Positions 56,847 to 64,000 of a stretch of 64,000 nucleotides of DNA are shown here, one piece after another; the stretch's first letter is position 1, and each line of letters begins with the position of its first letter. The stretch is from Streptomyces sp. AC550_RSS872 (GTDB lineage Bacteria; Actinomycetota; Actinomycetes; Streptomycetales; Streptomycetaceae). A model generated the notes under the pieces. The model worked only from the letters and a program-made list of their open reading frames with translations, had not been told where the DNA came from and made no database searches. Both the position numbers and the translations under genes were made by a program. Where the stretch lies: contig NZ_JAGMUL010000060.1 of the NCBI RefSeq assembly GCF_019049285.1, positions 59,297-123,296 of the forward strand. The letters run 5' to 3'.

Positions 56847-56866
56847 TTGCAAGCACCCGCTTGCAA
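56847..56866 (-). promoter_or_regulatory. Palindromic operator TTGCAAGC-ACCC-GCTTGCAA
   Basis: Perfect 8-bp arms with a 4-bp centre, 31 bp upstream of the XRE start, next to TAACTATTGC, an AT-rich -10-like patch. Size and position fit an autoregulatory site of an XRE dimer. Confidence 0.65.
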
Positions 56867-57073
56867 AAGTGCGCCACGCCACTGTGGACAGGGCTGATCC
56901 TGAGCACGCGACCTGTCTCACTGGAGGTGGGCCGGCCTCGGTCCGACTGAGCCATCTACCCGTGTGTCTCGAACAGCCTTGGCCATCTGCTGTTCTGTCT
57001 CGCCCTTTCTGAGCCGCTGCCGCGCTTGACCGCCTACGGTTGTGCGACTGATGACAAGGCGACGGGGGCAACG

Positions 57074-57922
57074 ATGCGCATCGCGGTGACGGGGGCGGCG
57101 GGCAGCCTGGGCGGACGGGTCGTGCAGTTGCTCGCGGACCGGGCCGACGTGGACGTCGTAGCGATGACCAGGCGGAGGCTGCCTGCCGAGACGTTTGGGC
57201 CGCAGGTGGAGGTCGCCGTTGCCGACTACGCCGATCCGGCCGCTCTGCGTGCGGCACTGAAGGGCGTGGACACTCTGGTCTTCGTCTCCAGTGACGGGCC
57301 CGACGCACGGGTGCTGCTGCACCACCGCAATGTTGTCGCCGCCGCGGCGGCTGAGCGCGTCGGCCATGTCGCGGCGCTGAGCAGCGTTGACGCAGACACG
57401 GCGTCCCCGTTCTGCTATGCCGTGGTCAACGGGCTCACCGAGGATCTGCTTCTTGCCTCCGGCGTCCCGTGCTCGTTCGCCAGGGCTTCGCTGTACATCG
57501 AGTTCTTCCAAGGCTGGCTCACCGAGGCGCGCGCGACCGGGCTGCTGAGGCTTCCGGCAGCGGATGGCCGGGTCTCCCTGGTAGCGCGGGACGACGTGGC
57601 ACACGCCCTCGCAGCCCTGGCGGTGGGTGAGCCGACCGGCCGTCACCATGACATCACGGGACCCGAGTCGGTGGACGTGGCAGGCATCGCCTCGATCACG
57701 GCGGAAGCGTGGGCGACGCCTGTCGCCTACGTGGATATCCCGGCTGACACGTACTGTGCCGAGACGGCGGCGACCGGCCTGGACCCCTGGTGGCTCTACG
57801 CCTTTTCGTCCATGTTCGCCTCAGTGCGCGAACAGCGCTGGGATCGAGTCCGAGACGACTACACCCAGCTGACCGGCCGCTCCCCTCTCGCTCTCCGCGA
57901 CGTCCTATCAGCACACAGGTGA
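57074..57922 (+). CDS. NmrA/SDR-type NAD(P)H-binding reductase
   Basis: 282 residues from ATG 57074. RIAVTGAAGSLGGRVVQLLA is the Rossmann motif (T-G-x-x-G-x-x-G), with VVAMTRRRLPAE selecting NADP (RR), then VDTLVFVSSDGPDA and ASLYIEFFQGWL. There is no YxxxK catalytic pair, as in the atypical NmrA/quinone-oxidoreductase-2-like SDRs, which may act as redox sensors rather than enzymes. First gene of the right-hand accessory zone. Confidence 0.87.
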   Translation: MRIAVTGAAGSLGGRVVQLLADRADVDVVAMTRRRLPAETFGPQVEVAVADYADPAALRAALKGVDTLVFVSSDGPDARVLLHHRNVVAAAAAERVGHVAALSSVDADTASPFCYAVVNGLTEDLLLASGVPCSFARASLYIEFFQGWLTEARATGLLRLPAADGRVSLVARDDVAHALAALAVGEPTGRHHDITGPESVDVAGIASITAEAWATPVAYVDIPADTYCAETAATGLDPWWLYAFSSMFASVREQRWDRVRDDYTQLTGRSPLALRDVLSAHR

Positions 57923-57960
57923 GAGCCGAGCACCGCCGAGCGGGCAACGACGACGCTCGG

Positions 57961-58226
57961 CGGCCGTTCCGGCTCTCATGGCGGTCCGGCAGCCGGACTC
58001 GCCGTACCAGCCATACCCCGGACTACTTCGTGCGCCGTCGGGACGGCACGGGTGTGGTGCTGGATGTGCGTCCCGACGACCGGATCGAGCCCGAGGACGC
58101 GGTGAAGTTCGAGGTCACGGCAGCGGCCTGCGCACGGGTGGGCTGGGGTTTCGAGGGGGTGGGCGTGCTCGATCCGGTGCTGGCGGCGAATCTGCGCTGG
58201 TTGTCCGGCTACCGGCATCCGTCGGT
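57961..58226 (+). pseudogene. TnsA-like transposon endonuclease fragment
   Basis: An open frame gives FRLSWRSGSRTRRTSHTPDYF, VRRRDGTGVVLDVRPDD, then FEVTAAACARVGWGFEGVG and LAANLRWLSGYRHP, matching the core of the TnsA-like heteromeric transposase endonuclease found in streptomycetes (HTPDYFV..DG..VVVDVR is the restriction-like D-x-D..V-D-V-R site). Both ends are missing: no start with a proper N-terminus, and the frame runs into the opposite-strand DUF1330 gene. A remnant of a Tn7-like element. Confidence 0.6.
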
Positions 58227-58228
58227 CG

Positions 58229-58525
58229 TCAGTCGAGGCCTTCGATGATGCGGAAGTCGCGCTCGAAGCCGTCGGGGAGTTCGGCCAGCGCCTTCTGGTA
58301 GGCCGCACTCTCGTATGCGGCGACCGCCTGTTCGAAGCTGTCGAACTCGATCAGGACAACGCGCTCGGCGATTCCGGCTTCGTGTGCGACGACCCGGCTG
58401 CCGATGCCGGCGAGCACCCGCCCGCCGGCAGCCTTGACGGCCAGACCGGCCAGTTCGTTGTAGACATCAAGCCCCTCAGGGTCTGTGATGGTGGGGTAGA
58501 CGCTGACCCAGTAGCCCTTGGCCAC
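58229..58525 (-). CDS. DUF1330 family protein
   Basis: 98 residues. KGYWVSVYPTITDPEGLDVY, then GGRVLAGIGSRVVAHEAGIA, ERVVLIEFDSFEQAVAAYES and YQKALAELP are DUF1330 (dimeric alpha/beta barrel) features. The reaction is unknown. The 3' end overlaps the TnsA-like fragment's frame. The nadC fragment lies right upstream on the same strand. Confidence 0.9.
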   Translation of the reverse strand: MAKGYWVSVYPTITDPEGLDVYNELAGLAVKAAGGRVLAGIGSRVVAHEAGIAERVVLIEFDSFEQAVAAYESAAYQKALAELPDGFERDFRIIEGLD

Positions 58526-58551
58526 GGTTCCTCCTGTGTTCGGAATTGATC

Positions 58552-58620
58552 ACCAGAGACATATTCAGATCCATCGCCGGCGCGCTGTGGGTCAGCGAGC
58601 CGACGGAGACGGCGTCGAAG
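58552..58620 (-). pseudogene. Fragment of a second nadC (C-terminus)
   Basis: Minus strand reads FDAVSVGSLTHSAPAMDLNM, close to the C-terminal VDLISVGALTHSAPALDLTM of the nadC gene at 59600-60493, with 14 of 20 residues the same. Nothing else of the gene remains. The rest of the gap 58526-58754 shows no gene. Confidence 0.6.
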
Positions 58621-58754
58621 TCGGACGGCTTCGATCAACCGGCTGGGGCTGCGGTCGGAGCCGGTCGAGTCGATGACCGGCCTCGCCGGAAGGGCGGCGG
58701 CCTGAACAGTTGGACCTTCTGCGGACCGGCACCCTCGCCTTGAGCGCGTAGGCC

Positions 58755-59612
58755 TCATCGCATGACCGTGCGCACGATCGCCGCCTGGCCGCCGACTCGG
58801 ATCCGGTGCCCCGTGCGGTCGCGGTGGGCGGTCGCTGTGATGGTGGACGGGCTGCCGAGGTGATCACCCATGTCGACAACGAGGCGGTGTGTGCCGAACC
58901 CGGCAGCATGCGCTGCCAGGCAGGCCGTGCTGTTGGCGTTGGCGATGTCCTCGGGGACGCCGATCGACGGGGCGAACATCCGGGCTGCTGCTCGGCCGTG
59001 TCGGTCCGGGGGCGAGTAGGCGTAGCAGCCCAGCAGCCCGTAGCGGTCACAGGCTGCGCGCAACAGGGTGAAGTCCGGCGTGAGTTCGGCCAGTGCGGCG
59101 CGGGATCGGATGGGGAGCAGAAGCCTCGGCCGCCCGTTCGACGCCACGCAGGCGTCGCCGGCTACCGCGTCCTCTGTCAGTCCGAGGCCGCCTACGACTG
59201 CCCTCAGTTCGGGGCCACCGGTGCCACGCAGGCTGACCGGGCCCGGGTCGAACGACGCCGTCAGGCCGTCACCGTTTCGGCTTGCCCGACCGTCGAAGCT
59301 GCGGTGGGCCGTACGCAGGGCGGCGCGGTAGTCGTGGTCGCCGCCTTCCCGTTCGGCGAGCACGGCGAGGGCGGCGACGGTGCCGTGGCCGCAGGCGGGC
59401 AGTTCGTCCTGGGCGGTGAAGAACCGCAGTGTGTACGCGGGCCGGCGACGCTCGATTCCGGTCGCGCGGAGGAAGACGGCGTGCGATGTAACCAACTCCG
59501 TGGGAATGCGGCGTCGCTCCTCGTCGGTGAACGGCGCATCATCCAGGACGGCGGTCGGGCTGCCACCCGCGCCGTCGCGCTGACACGCGTCGACGACCGC
59601 TACCTCGGACAT
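58755..59612 (-). CDS. PhzF family isomerase/epimerase-like protein
   Basis: 285 residues from ATG 59612. PhzF pattern: DACQRDGAGGSPTAVLDDAP, YTLRFFTAQDELPACGHGTV, AALAVLAE and later RMFAPSIGVPEDIANANSTA. The catalytic Glu of the family (as in SETxF) is not seen: TSHAVFL stands there, with His. That suggests altered chemistry or loss of the classic isomerase activity. Its start overlaps the nadC stop by 13 bp, so the two are translated together; a link to quinolinate/NAD or a pyridine-type metabolite is possible. Confidence 0.85.
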   Translation of the reverse strand: MSEVAVVDACQRDGAGGSPTAVLDDAPFTDEERRRIPTELVTSHAVFLRATGIERRRPAYTLRFFTAQDELPACGHGTVAALAVLAEREGGDHDYRAALRTAHRSFDGRASRNGDGLTASFDPGPVSLRGTGGPELRAVVGGLGLTEDAVAGDACVASNGRPRLLLPIRSRAALAELTPDFTLLRAACDRYGLLGCYAYSPPDRHGRAAARMFAPSIGVPEDIANANSTACLAAHAAGFGTHRLVVDMGDHLGSPSTITATAHRDRTGHRIRVGGQAAIVRTVMR

Positions 59613-60493
59613 GGCACCGGGCCGGTGGTCAGCAGCATGGTCAGGTCCAGTGCGGGCGCGCTGTGCGTCAACGCCCCGACCGAGATGAGGTCGACGCCCG
59701 TCCCGGCGACGACGGGAACTGTGTCCAGGCGGATGGTGCCCGAGGCCTCCAGCAGGATCCGGGCAGCGTCGGCCCGCCCGGCCCGGACCTTCACGACCTG
59801 CTCGATGTCGGCCACCGGCATGTTGTCGAGCATGATCCAGCGGGCTCCGGCGTCGAGGGCCTCGACGGCCTGTGCGACGGTCTGCACCTCGACATCGCTC
59901 TCCACGGTCTGCCCGGTGCGCGCCATCCCGCGCCTGACCGCCTCGATCGCGGCGGTCACCCCGCCCGCCGCGGCGATGTGGTTCTCCTTGAGCAGGACCA
60001 TCGCCGCGAGATCGAGGCGGTGGTTGTGGCCGCCGCCGGCGGTGACCGCGTACTTGTCCAGGGCGCGCAGGCCCGGCACCGTCTTGCGCGTGTCCAGGAT
60101 GCGCGCCCTGGTCCCTGCCACAGCTTGTACGTAGCGGTCGGTCAGCGTCGCGATGCCGCACATGCGCCGCAGGAAGTTCAGCGCCGTACGCTCCCCGGTG
60201 ATCAGGCTGCGCGCCGAACCGGATAAGTGCACCAGGACCTGGCCGTCGGCCAGTCGGGCGCCGTCGGCGACGGCCGGCTCGACCTTGACCTCGGGGTCGA
60301 CCTGCGCGAAGACCTCGGCGACCACGGGGAGGCCGGCGGCGATGCCGCTTTGCCGGGTGCGGATCTCGGCCGTGGCCGCCAGGTCCTCGGGAACGCTCCA
60401 CTCGGTGGTGATGTCCTTCCCTGACGCGTCCTCGGCCAGGGCGGCAGCGGCGGCGGCCCGTGCTGCCGCCGAGGGAAACTCGGTCGTGGTCAT
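59600..60493 (-). CDS. nadC: Nicotinate-nucleotide (quinolinate) phosphoribosyltransferase
   Basis: 297 residues. GERTALNFLRRMCGIATLTD, DTRKTVPGLRALDKYAVTAG (K/R substrate-binding) and NHRLDLAAMVLLKENHIAAA are textbook NadC motifs, followed by VEVQTVAQAVEALDAGARWI and DLISVGALTHSAPALD. It converts quinolinate and PRPP to NaMN. No nadA or nadB sits beside it, and a phzF follows, so this may be a second, pathway-specific copy rather than the housekeeping one. The ATG overlaps the stop of a broken upstream gene (ATGA). Confidence 0.94.
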   Translation of the reverse strand: MTTTEFPSAAARAAAAAALAEDASGKDITTEWSVPEDLAATAEIRTRQSGIAAGLPVVAEVFAQVDPEVKVEPAVADGARLADGQVLVHLSGSARSLITGERTALNFLRRMCGIATLTDRYVQAVAGTRARILDTRKTVPGLRALDKYAVTAGGGHNHRLDLAAMVLLKENHIAAAGGVTAAIEAVRRGMARTGQTVESDVEVQTVAQAVEALDAGARWIMLDNMPVADIEQVVKVRAGRADAARILLEASGTIRLDTVPVVAGTGVDLISVGALTHSAPALDLTMLLTTGPVPCPR

Positions 60494-60760
60494 CTGGTCT
60501 CCAGCTCTGAGTGGACGTTGGCTTGGTGGCGGCAACCGCTGACGAGGCAGCGCTGAAGTTCCGCTGGGCCGGTTTGCAGGACCTGGTGGATCCTGTACTC
60601 GATCTCCCGCGTGCCGGTCACCCGCCCCCCCGTCACGAACAGGTTCCTGGTGAGCCGTCCGTGCGACTCGGCGCCGATGTCGGACTCGGGGCACCGTGCG
60701 CAGGTACTGGTCCTCCCAGCCGGTCTCGCCTCCGTCGACTCGGGCTTTCAGGAACGCCTC
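60492..60760 (-). pseudogene. Frameshifted remnant of the gene upstream of nadC
   Basis: Reading toward nadC, one frame gives GETGWEDQYLRTV and then, after a shift near 60690, another gives LTRNLFVTGGRVTGTREIEY, RIHQVLQTGPAELQRCLVSG, CRHQANVHSELETR with a TGA that overlaps the nadC ATG. The overlap and coding character show a former operon partner. The N-terminal part is gone. I do not recognise the family; CRHQANVHS with two nearby Cys/His could be a metal site. Confidence 0.5.
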
Positions 60761-60879
60761 TCACCCAGGTCGTCAGGGCAGGTGCCACCACAGCCCCTCC
60801 GTTTCGATTTCCGAAGCGGTCACCGATGCTAGCGTGTCGGAATTCGAAGCATCAACCCTGGAGAGCTGGACATCCCGAC

Positions 60880-61305
60880 ATGGCAACACCCAGACCTGGC
60901 AGTCCTGTTCGCGGCTCGACCACCGGCCGCCCTCTCATGGCCGCACTCGATCTGTTCGGGCGGCGGTGGAGTCTGCGCATCCTGTGGGAGCTTCGCGCGG
61001 GCCCGCTCGGATTCCGCCCCTTGCAGAAGCGGTGCGACGACATGTCCTCCAGCGTGATGCGGCAGCGCCTGACCGAACTGCTGGATGCCCAGGTGATTCA
61101 CCAACTACCGGACAGCCGCTACGAGCTCACCCCGCTGGGACAGGAGGCGCGCCACGCCCTGAACCCCCTCGCCCGCTGGGCGGAACGCTGGGCGGCCACG
61201 ATCGACCCGCAAGAGGCGGACCACACCGACGACCAGTCCGCCAGCCGCGTCTCACATCCGGACACCGTGGGCGACGGGGCGCCGGAGAGGGGCTCCGCGG
61301 ACTGA
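60880..61305 (+). CDS. HxlR family winged-helix regulator
   Basis: 141 residues from ATG 60880. ALDLFGRRWSLRILWELRAG, LGFRPLQKRCDDMSSSVMRQ, RLTELLDAQVIHQLPDSRYE and LTPLGQEARHALNPLARWAE are standard HxlR features, without the N-terminal cysteine of redox-sensing members. It is divergent from the nadC region and may control it. Ser/Asp-rich C-terminal tail. Confidence 0.92.
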   Translation: MATPRPGSPVRGSTTGRPLMAALDLFGRRWSLRILWELRAGPLGFRPLQKRCDDMSSSVMRQRLTELLDAQVIHQLPDSRYELTPLGQEARHALNPLARWAERWAATIDPQEADHTDDQSASRVSHPDTVGDGAPERGSAD

Positions 61306-61307
61306 CG

Positions 61308-61345
61308 CCCCGCCTCGGATCGGAGGCGGGGCGGGGCGGGGCGGG
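61308..61345 (+). terminator. GC hairpin with G-run tandem repeat after the HxlR gene
   Basis: CCCCGCCTC-GGATC-GGAGGCGGGG hairpin runs into four GGGGC units (61325-61345), which could also form a G-quadruplex. It lies 2 bp after the stop codon. Confidence 0.6.
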
Positions 61346-61443
61346 ACCGCCGGGTCACGAGGTTGCCGTGGCTCGGCCGAGCGCCGGGGACAGAAGTCAC
61401 CTGCTCAACCGCTCGAAGAGCGCTTCGTCCCCTCCCCGTACGG

Positions 61444-62004
61444 CTAGTCCTGCGGAGCCGCGGCAAGCACCATGCGGCAGTCTGACCAAGCAGGTCGGCT
61501 CAGGAGAGGTTGGAATCGGGCGAAAAGGGCGAGGAGTTCGGCTCCCCACTTCTCGCGGAAGGCAGGATCGATGCGAGCAAGGTCGAGTTCGTTGGCGGCC
61601 GACAACTCGGCGAAGTCTCGGCGAAGTTGCGGCTCCGGAGTGTGAAGACGGCCGGTGAACCGATTCCGGAAGGCTCCGTCGGCATCCGCGAGCGTCGGAT
61701 AGGTGACCTTACGGTCACACGACGCGTAGAGATACACGATGGCTTCGGCCTCGGCACCGATCACCTCTGCGAGTTCGGTGCGGCCGCGCGGAGACAGCAA
61801 GGCGGTGGGGAAGCCGTCGGTGCCGTAGAAAGCGTGACACAGGCCCGCGACCTGGAGGGCGGGGCGGGCGCCCCATAGGGCGAGCTGTCCCTGGACGCGC
61901 TGGAGATGGGCGACGAGAGTGCCGCCCGGGTGGGCGATGTCCGCAGCACCGAGCTTGCGCAGTAGCGCCATGGCCCGGTCGGCAACGGTAGGAGAAGCAG
62001 GCAC
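61444..62004 (-). CDS. DUF6817-type protein
   Basis: 186 residues from GTG 62004, with GGAAGGAC nine bases before it (an earlier GTG at 62025 is possible). LGAADIAHPGGTLVAHLQRV, QVAGLCHAFYGTDGFPTALL and AIVYLYASCDRKVTYP show an all-helical HD-like protein: HPGGTL-H, L-C-H-A-x-Y-G-T are the conserved His positions. Related DUF6817 proteins have no known activity; the spaced His/Asp may bind metal. It is divergent from the LysR gene, 178 bp apart. Confidence 0.75.
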   Translation of the reverse strand: MPASPTVADRAMALLRKLGAADIAHPGGTLVAHLQRVQGQLALWGARPALQVAGLCHAFYGTDGFPTALLSPRGRTELAEVIGAEAEAIVYLYASCDRKVTYPTLADADGAFRNRFTGRLHTPEPQLRRDFAELSAANELDLARIDPAFREKWGAELLALFARFQPLLSRPAWSDCRMVLAAAPQD

Positions 62005-62158
62005 AGGGCTGTGTCCTTCCGTCACTTGAGGTCGGCACCCGTCCGCGCCTTCGCCTGTGGTCCGGACCCTGCGAAAGCGTCGGACGGGTTGCCGCCCGGG
62101 CCCTGCACTGATCATCCTGGACCCCCACGACCCCAGTCAATCCTATGGATTTCTAGCC

Positions 62159-62182
62159 ATCCCCAAGCTGTAGCTTGGGGAT
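62159..62182. promoter_or_regulatory. Palindrome abutting the LysR start (operator/leaderless start)
   Basis: Perfect 11-bp arms ATCCCCAAGCT and AGCTTGGGGAT with a GT centre; the last base touches ATG 62183, and CCTATGGATTTCTAGCCAT lies just before. There is no ribosome-binding site, so the gene may be leaderless. The palindrome would suit LysR autorepression and control of the divergent gene. Confidence 0.6.
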
Positions 62183-63094
62183 ATGACTTTGGAGGACCTG
62201 CGCGTCTTCGTGGCCGTGTGCAGAGCGGGAAGCCTCAGCGCCGTCGCCCGGGAGCTGGACTGCACGCAGTCAGCGGTGAGCCAGCATGTGAAGCGGTTGG
62301 AGCGAGAGTCCGGTGTGAGCCTCCTGGAGCGCCAGCCACGAGGCGTCGTGCCCACACACGCGGGGCGCGTCCTGTGCGACGCCGCCTCGGACAGCATCGC
62401 CGGTCTGGATCTGGCCCTGCGGCGTCTCGGGGACCTTGTCAACGGCGACAGCGGCTCCGTGCGCGTGACCACGGGCGGAACAACCGTGCGGCACTTCATG
62501 TCCGAGGCCATCGTCGCCTTCCGGCAGCGCTACCCGAAGGTCAGTCTGGAGTTCCGGACAGAGACCTCCAGCCGCAACTGCTTCGACGCCCTCACCGCCG
62601 GCAACCTGGACCTCGCCTGGGTCACGATCGGCGGCCCAGTACGCGGTATCGAACAGCGCCCCGTCGTCGCCCTGCCTTGGGTACTGGCTGTCCGCACCGA
62701 CGATCCGCTCGCAGGCCGGCCCTGTGTCAACACAGCCGAATTCAGCGACATCAGCCTCATCCGGCTCCCGCAGAACTCCACCTCAGGCGCCCGCCTCGAC
62801 GCCGCGTTCGCCGAACTCGGTGTCCGAAGCAGCTCCGACACCAGCGTCGCCGACTGGGACACCGCCCTCCTGCTGGCGGAGCTCGGCCTCGGTCACGCCG
62901 TCGTGCCTGTACTGCCCGGCTGGGAAGTACCCGGTGACGGTCCCCTCCGCCTCGTCCCCATCCCCGATCTGCCCCCGCTCCCGGTCGGCTGGGCCGTCCG
63001 CCGCTGGGACTCCCTCACCCCGCTCGCCCGGGTCTTCGCCGATACCGTCGCCCGCAGCTGTACGGAGAAGTCCGCCCACACACAGCCCGAGTAG
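62183..63094 (+). CDS. LysR family transcriptional regulator
   Basis: 303 residues. The HTH is MTLEDLRVFVAVCRAGSLSA, VARELDCTQSAVSQHVKRLE, RESGVSLLERQPRGVV, followed by the type-2 periplasmic-binding domain (GSVRVTTGGTTVRHFMSEAI, VSLEFRTETSSRNCFDALTA and GNLDLAWVTIGG). Its likely target is the divergent DUF6817 gene. The inducer is unknown. Confidence 0.94.
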   Translation: MTLEDLRVFVAVCRAGSLSAVARELDCTQSAVSQHVKRLERESGVSLLERQPRGVVPTHAGRVLCDAASDSIAGLDLALRRLGDLVNGDSGSVRVTTGGTTVRHFMSEAIVAFRQRYPKVSLEFRTETSSRNCFDALTAGNLDLAWVTIGGPVRGIEQRPVVALPWVLAVRTDDPLAGRPCVNTAEFSDISLIRLPQNSTSGARLDAAFAELGVRSSSDTSVADWDTALLLAELGLGHAVVPVLPGWEVPGDGPLRLVPIPDLPPLPVGWAVRRWDSLTPLARVFADTVARSCTEKSAHTQPE

Positions 63095-63162
63095 CCCGCA
63101 CAGGGTGATCTCCGGGTGTGTGAACTGACGCCAACAGCCTTCGCCTCAGGTCGAGCACAAGC

Positions 63163-63699
63163 TCAGTCGGACGGCATGGCAGAGGACCACATGCCGAACC
63201 ACTGCTCGGCGCCGTAGGCCTCGAATCGCTCCGCCTCGACGAACCCCAGCTTCGCCGCGAGGCGCATCGAGCGGAGGTTGGCGGTCCGGGTGGCGAGCAC
63301 CACTGGTTCGCCGGGAAGCGCGCCGGCGAACCAGTCGAGTGCCGCTGCGCACGCCTCGGCGGCGTATCCGTACCCCCACGCCTGCGGCAGGAACAGGTAG
63401 CCGAGCTCGGCCTTCCCGGCAGCCTGACGAAGGTGCCCTGATTCTCTGGTGAGCGTGATCTGGCCGATCATCGCTCCGTCGAGAGCGACGACGAAGAGGC
63501 CGGGCCGCCCGCTGGGCACGGCGGGCATCGCGCGCTCGAGCTCGTCACGCGGTCGAGGGCCACCGATGTAGGTGCCCACCTCCGGCGAGGCCAGCAGCTC
63601 GATGACCGCCGCGCGGTCCCGGGCCTCGGGTTCACGGAGTACAAGCCTCTCGGTCCTGATCGGGGCAGGCGGCCAGGCGACGGGTCCGAGCTCAGTCAT
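63163..63699 (-). CDS. GNAT family N-acetyltransferase (RimJ/RimL-like)
   Basis: 178 residues from ATG 63699. IRTERLVLREPEARDRAAVI is the RimJ-like opening, LGYLFLPQAWGYGYAAEACA the acetyl-CoA loop (Q-x-W-G-x-G-x-A) and VLATRTANLRSMRLAAKLGF the final motif. It acetylates an amine, perhaps a protein N-terminus or a drug. The frame is open to 63783 but those codons lack conserved features. Confidence 0.88.
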   Translation of the reverse strand: MTELGPVAWPPAPIRTERLVLREPEARDRAAVIELLASPEVGTYIGGPRPRDELERAMPAVPSGRPGLFVVALDGAMIGQITLTRESGHLRQAAGKAELGYLFLPQAWGYGYAAEACAAALDWFAGALPGEPVVLATRTANLRSMRLAAKLGFVEAERFEAYGAEQWFGMWSSAMPSD

Positions 63700-64000
63700 G
63701 ACGGCCAGCCAATCAGTTGCCTCGGCAGCGACCAAGACGCGCGGCCCGATCAACCCACCGGCCGGGGCTCCACCCTCACCCACGGGGCCAGGTCAGACAA
63801 GCCCCGCGGGCGAGAGTCAACGCGTGACCAACGACGCGGTGGAGCACGCCCTGGTCCCGCCGAGGCGGTGCGTCTGCTCCTGGGACATGCGCGGCGGCCG
63901 GGCATTCGGGGTACGAGCGCGCGTGGGCCGACGGCCACGCGGAGATGAACCGAAGCCCCACCCCACCCCCACCCCCACCCAGTTGACCCAAACCCACCAC
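63700..64000. other. Last 301 bp, no supported gene
   Basis: No frame here has a recognisable product; a plus-strand GTG frame at about 63823 (VTNDAVEHALVPPRR) has high-G+C bias but no known features and is not called. The end holds a C/A low-complexity run (CCCCACCCCACCCCCACCCC, about 63957-63980). A gene beginning past the window edge is possible. Confidence 0.35.

Overview
The window is chromosomal DNA of a streptomycete. The evidence is very high G+C with strongly G/C-biased third codon positions, frequent GTG starts and ATGA stop/start overlaps, and long perfect GC hairpins as terminators. Actinobacterial marker genes are present: msiK, mshA (mycothiol), carD, phoR-phoP facing phoU, and an HbhA-like gene. 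As I remember it, the order gpmA / phoU-phoRP / carD-ispD-ispF-cysS-rlmB / msiK matches the core chromosome of Streptomyces coelicolor. I could not align it.

Layout. 1-10.3 kb: mixed core genes. These are a flavin reductase tail, several GNAT acetyltransferases, ArfB, TerD, an M1 peptidase lipoprotein, a divergent tRNA-Gly(UCC)-like gene, a pentapeptide-repeat protein, two oxidoreductases and an APH-type phosphotransferase. 10.3-20.1 kb: an accessory block. A truncated DUF4037 gene marks its left edge. Next comes a four-gene cassette on the minus strand (WS/DGAT-like, ketosynthase, acyl carrier protein, second WS/DGAT-like; ATGA-coupled in part). Then come nine small secreted-protein genes in three families plus one decayed copy, with conserved leaders and strong terminators. 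20.2-36.4 kb: core. tRNA-Thr, msiK with a structured leader, a sugar nucleotidyltransferase, a DoxX membrane protein, rlmB, cysS, ispF-ispD, carD, a lipoprotein, phoP-phoR, and divergent phoU followed by a metallothionein-like gene and a DUF4242 protein.

36.4-45.2 kb: a genomic island. It is bounded by two copies of the 3' half of a tRNA-Gly gene, each with the same integrase-side arm; a third partial arm lies inside. It carries a broken AraC regulator, a LysR regulator with two DJ-1/PfpI genes, a MerR-like regulator, and a cold-shock group (CspA, DEAD-box helicase, CBS-domain protein, 103-aa protein). 45.2-56.9 kb: core. gpmA, an MFS transporter, a DUF2000/AraC divergent pair, YbjN-mshA, a methyltransferase, an NlpC/P60 hydrolase, a receiver-PP2C phosphatase, DUF2516, and an HbhA-like gene with its XRE neighbour. 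56.9-64 kb: accessory again. An NmrA-type reductase, fragments of a TnsA-like gene and of a second nadC, a phzF-nadC pair behind a frameshifted gene, and HxlR, DUF6817, LysR and GNAT genes.

Working together. PhoR/PhoP and the PHO box between phoR and phoU form the phosphate-control node. IspD and IspF are consecutive MEP-pathway enzymes. The 10-20 kb block is the best candidate for something undescribed: a minimal acyl-chain cassette (acyl carrier, ketosynthase and two acyltransferase-like proteins) directly downstream of, and co-oriented with, two small secreted-protein genes. Gene identities come from motifs I read by eye; no database search was run.
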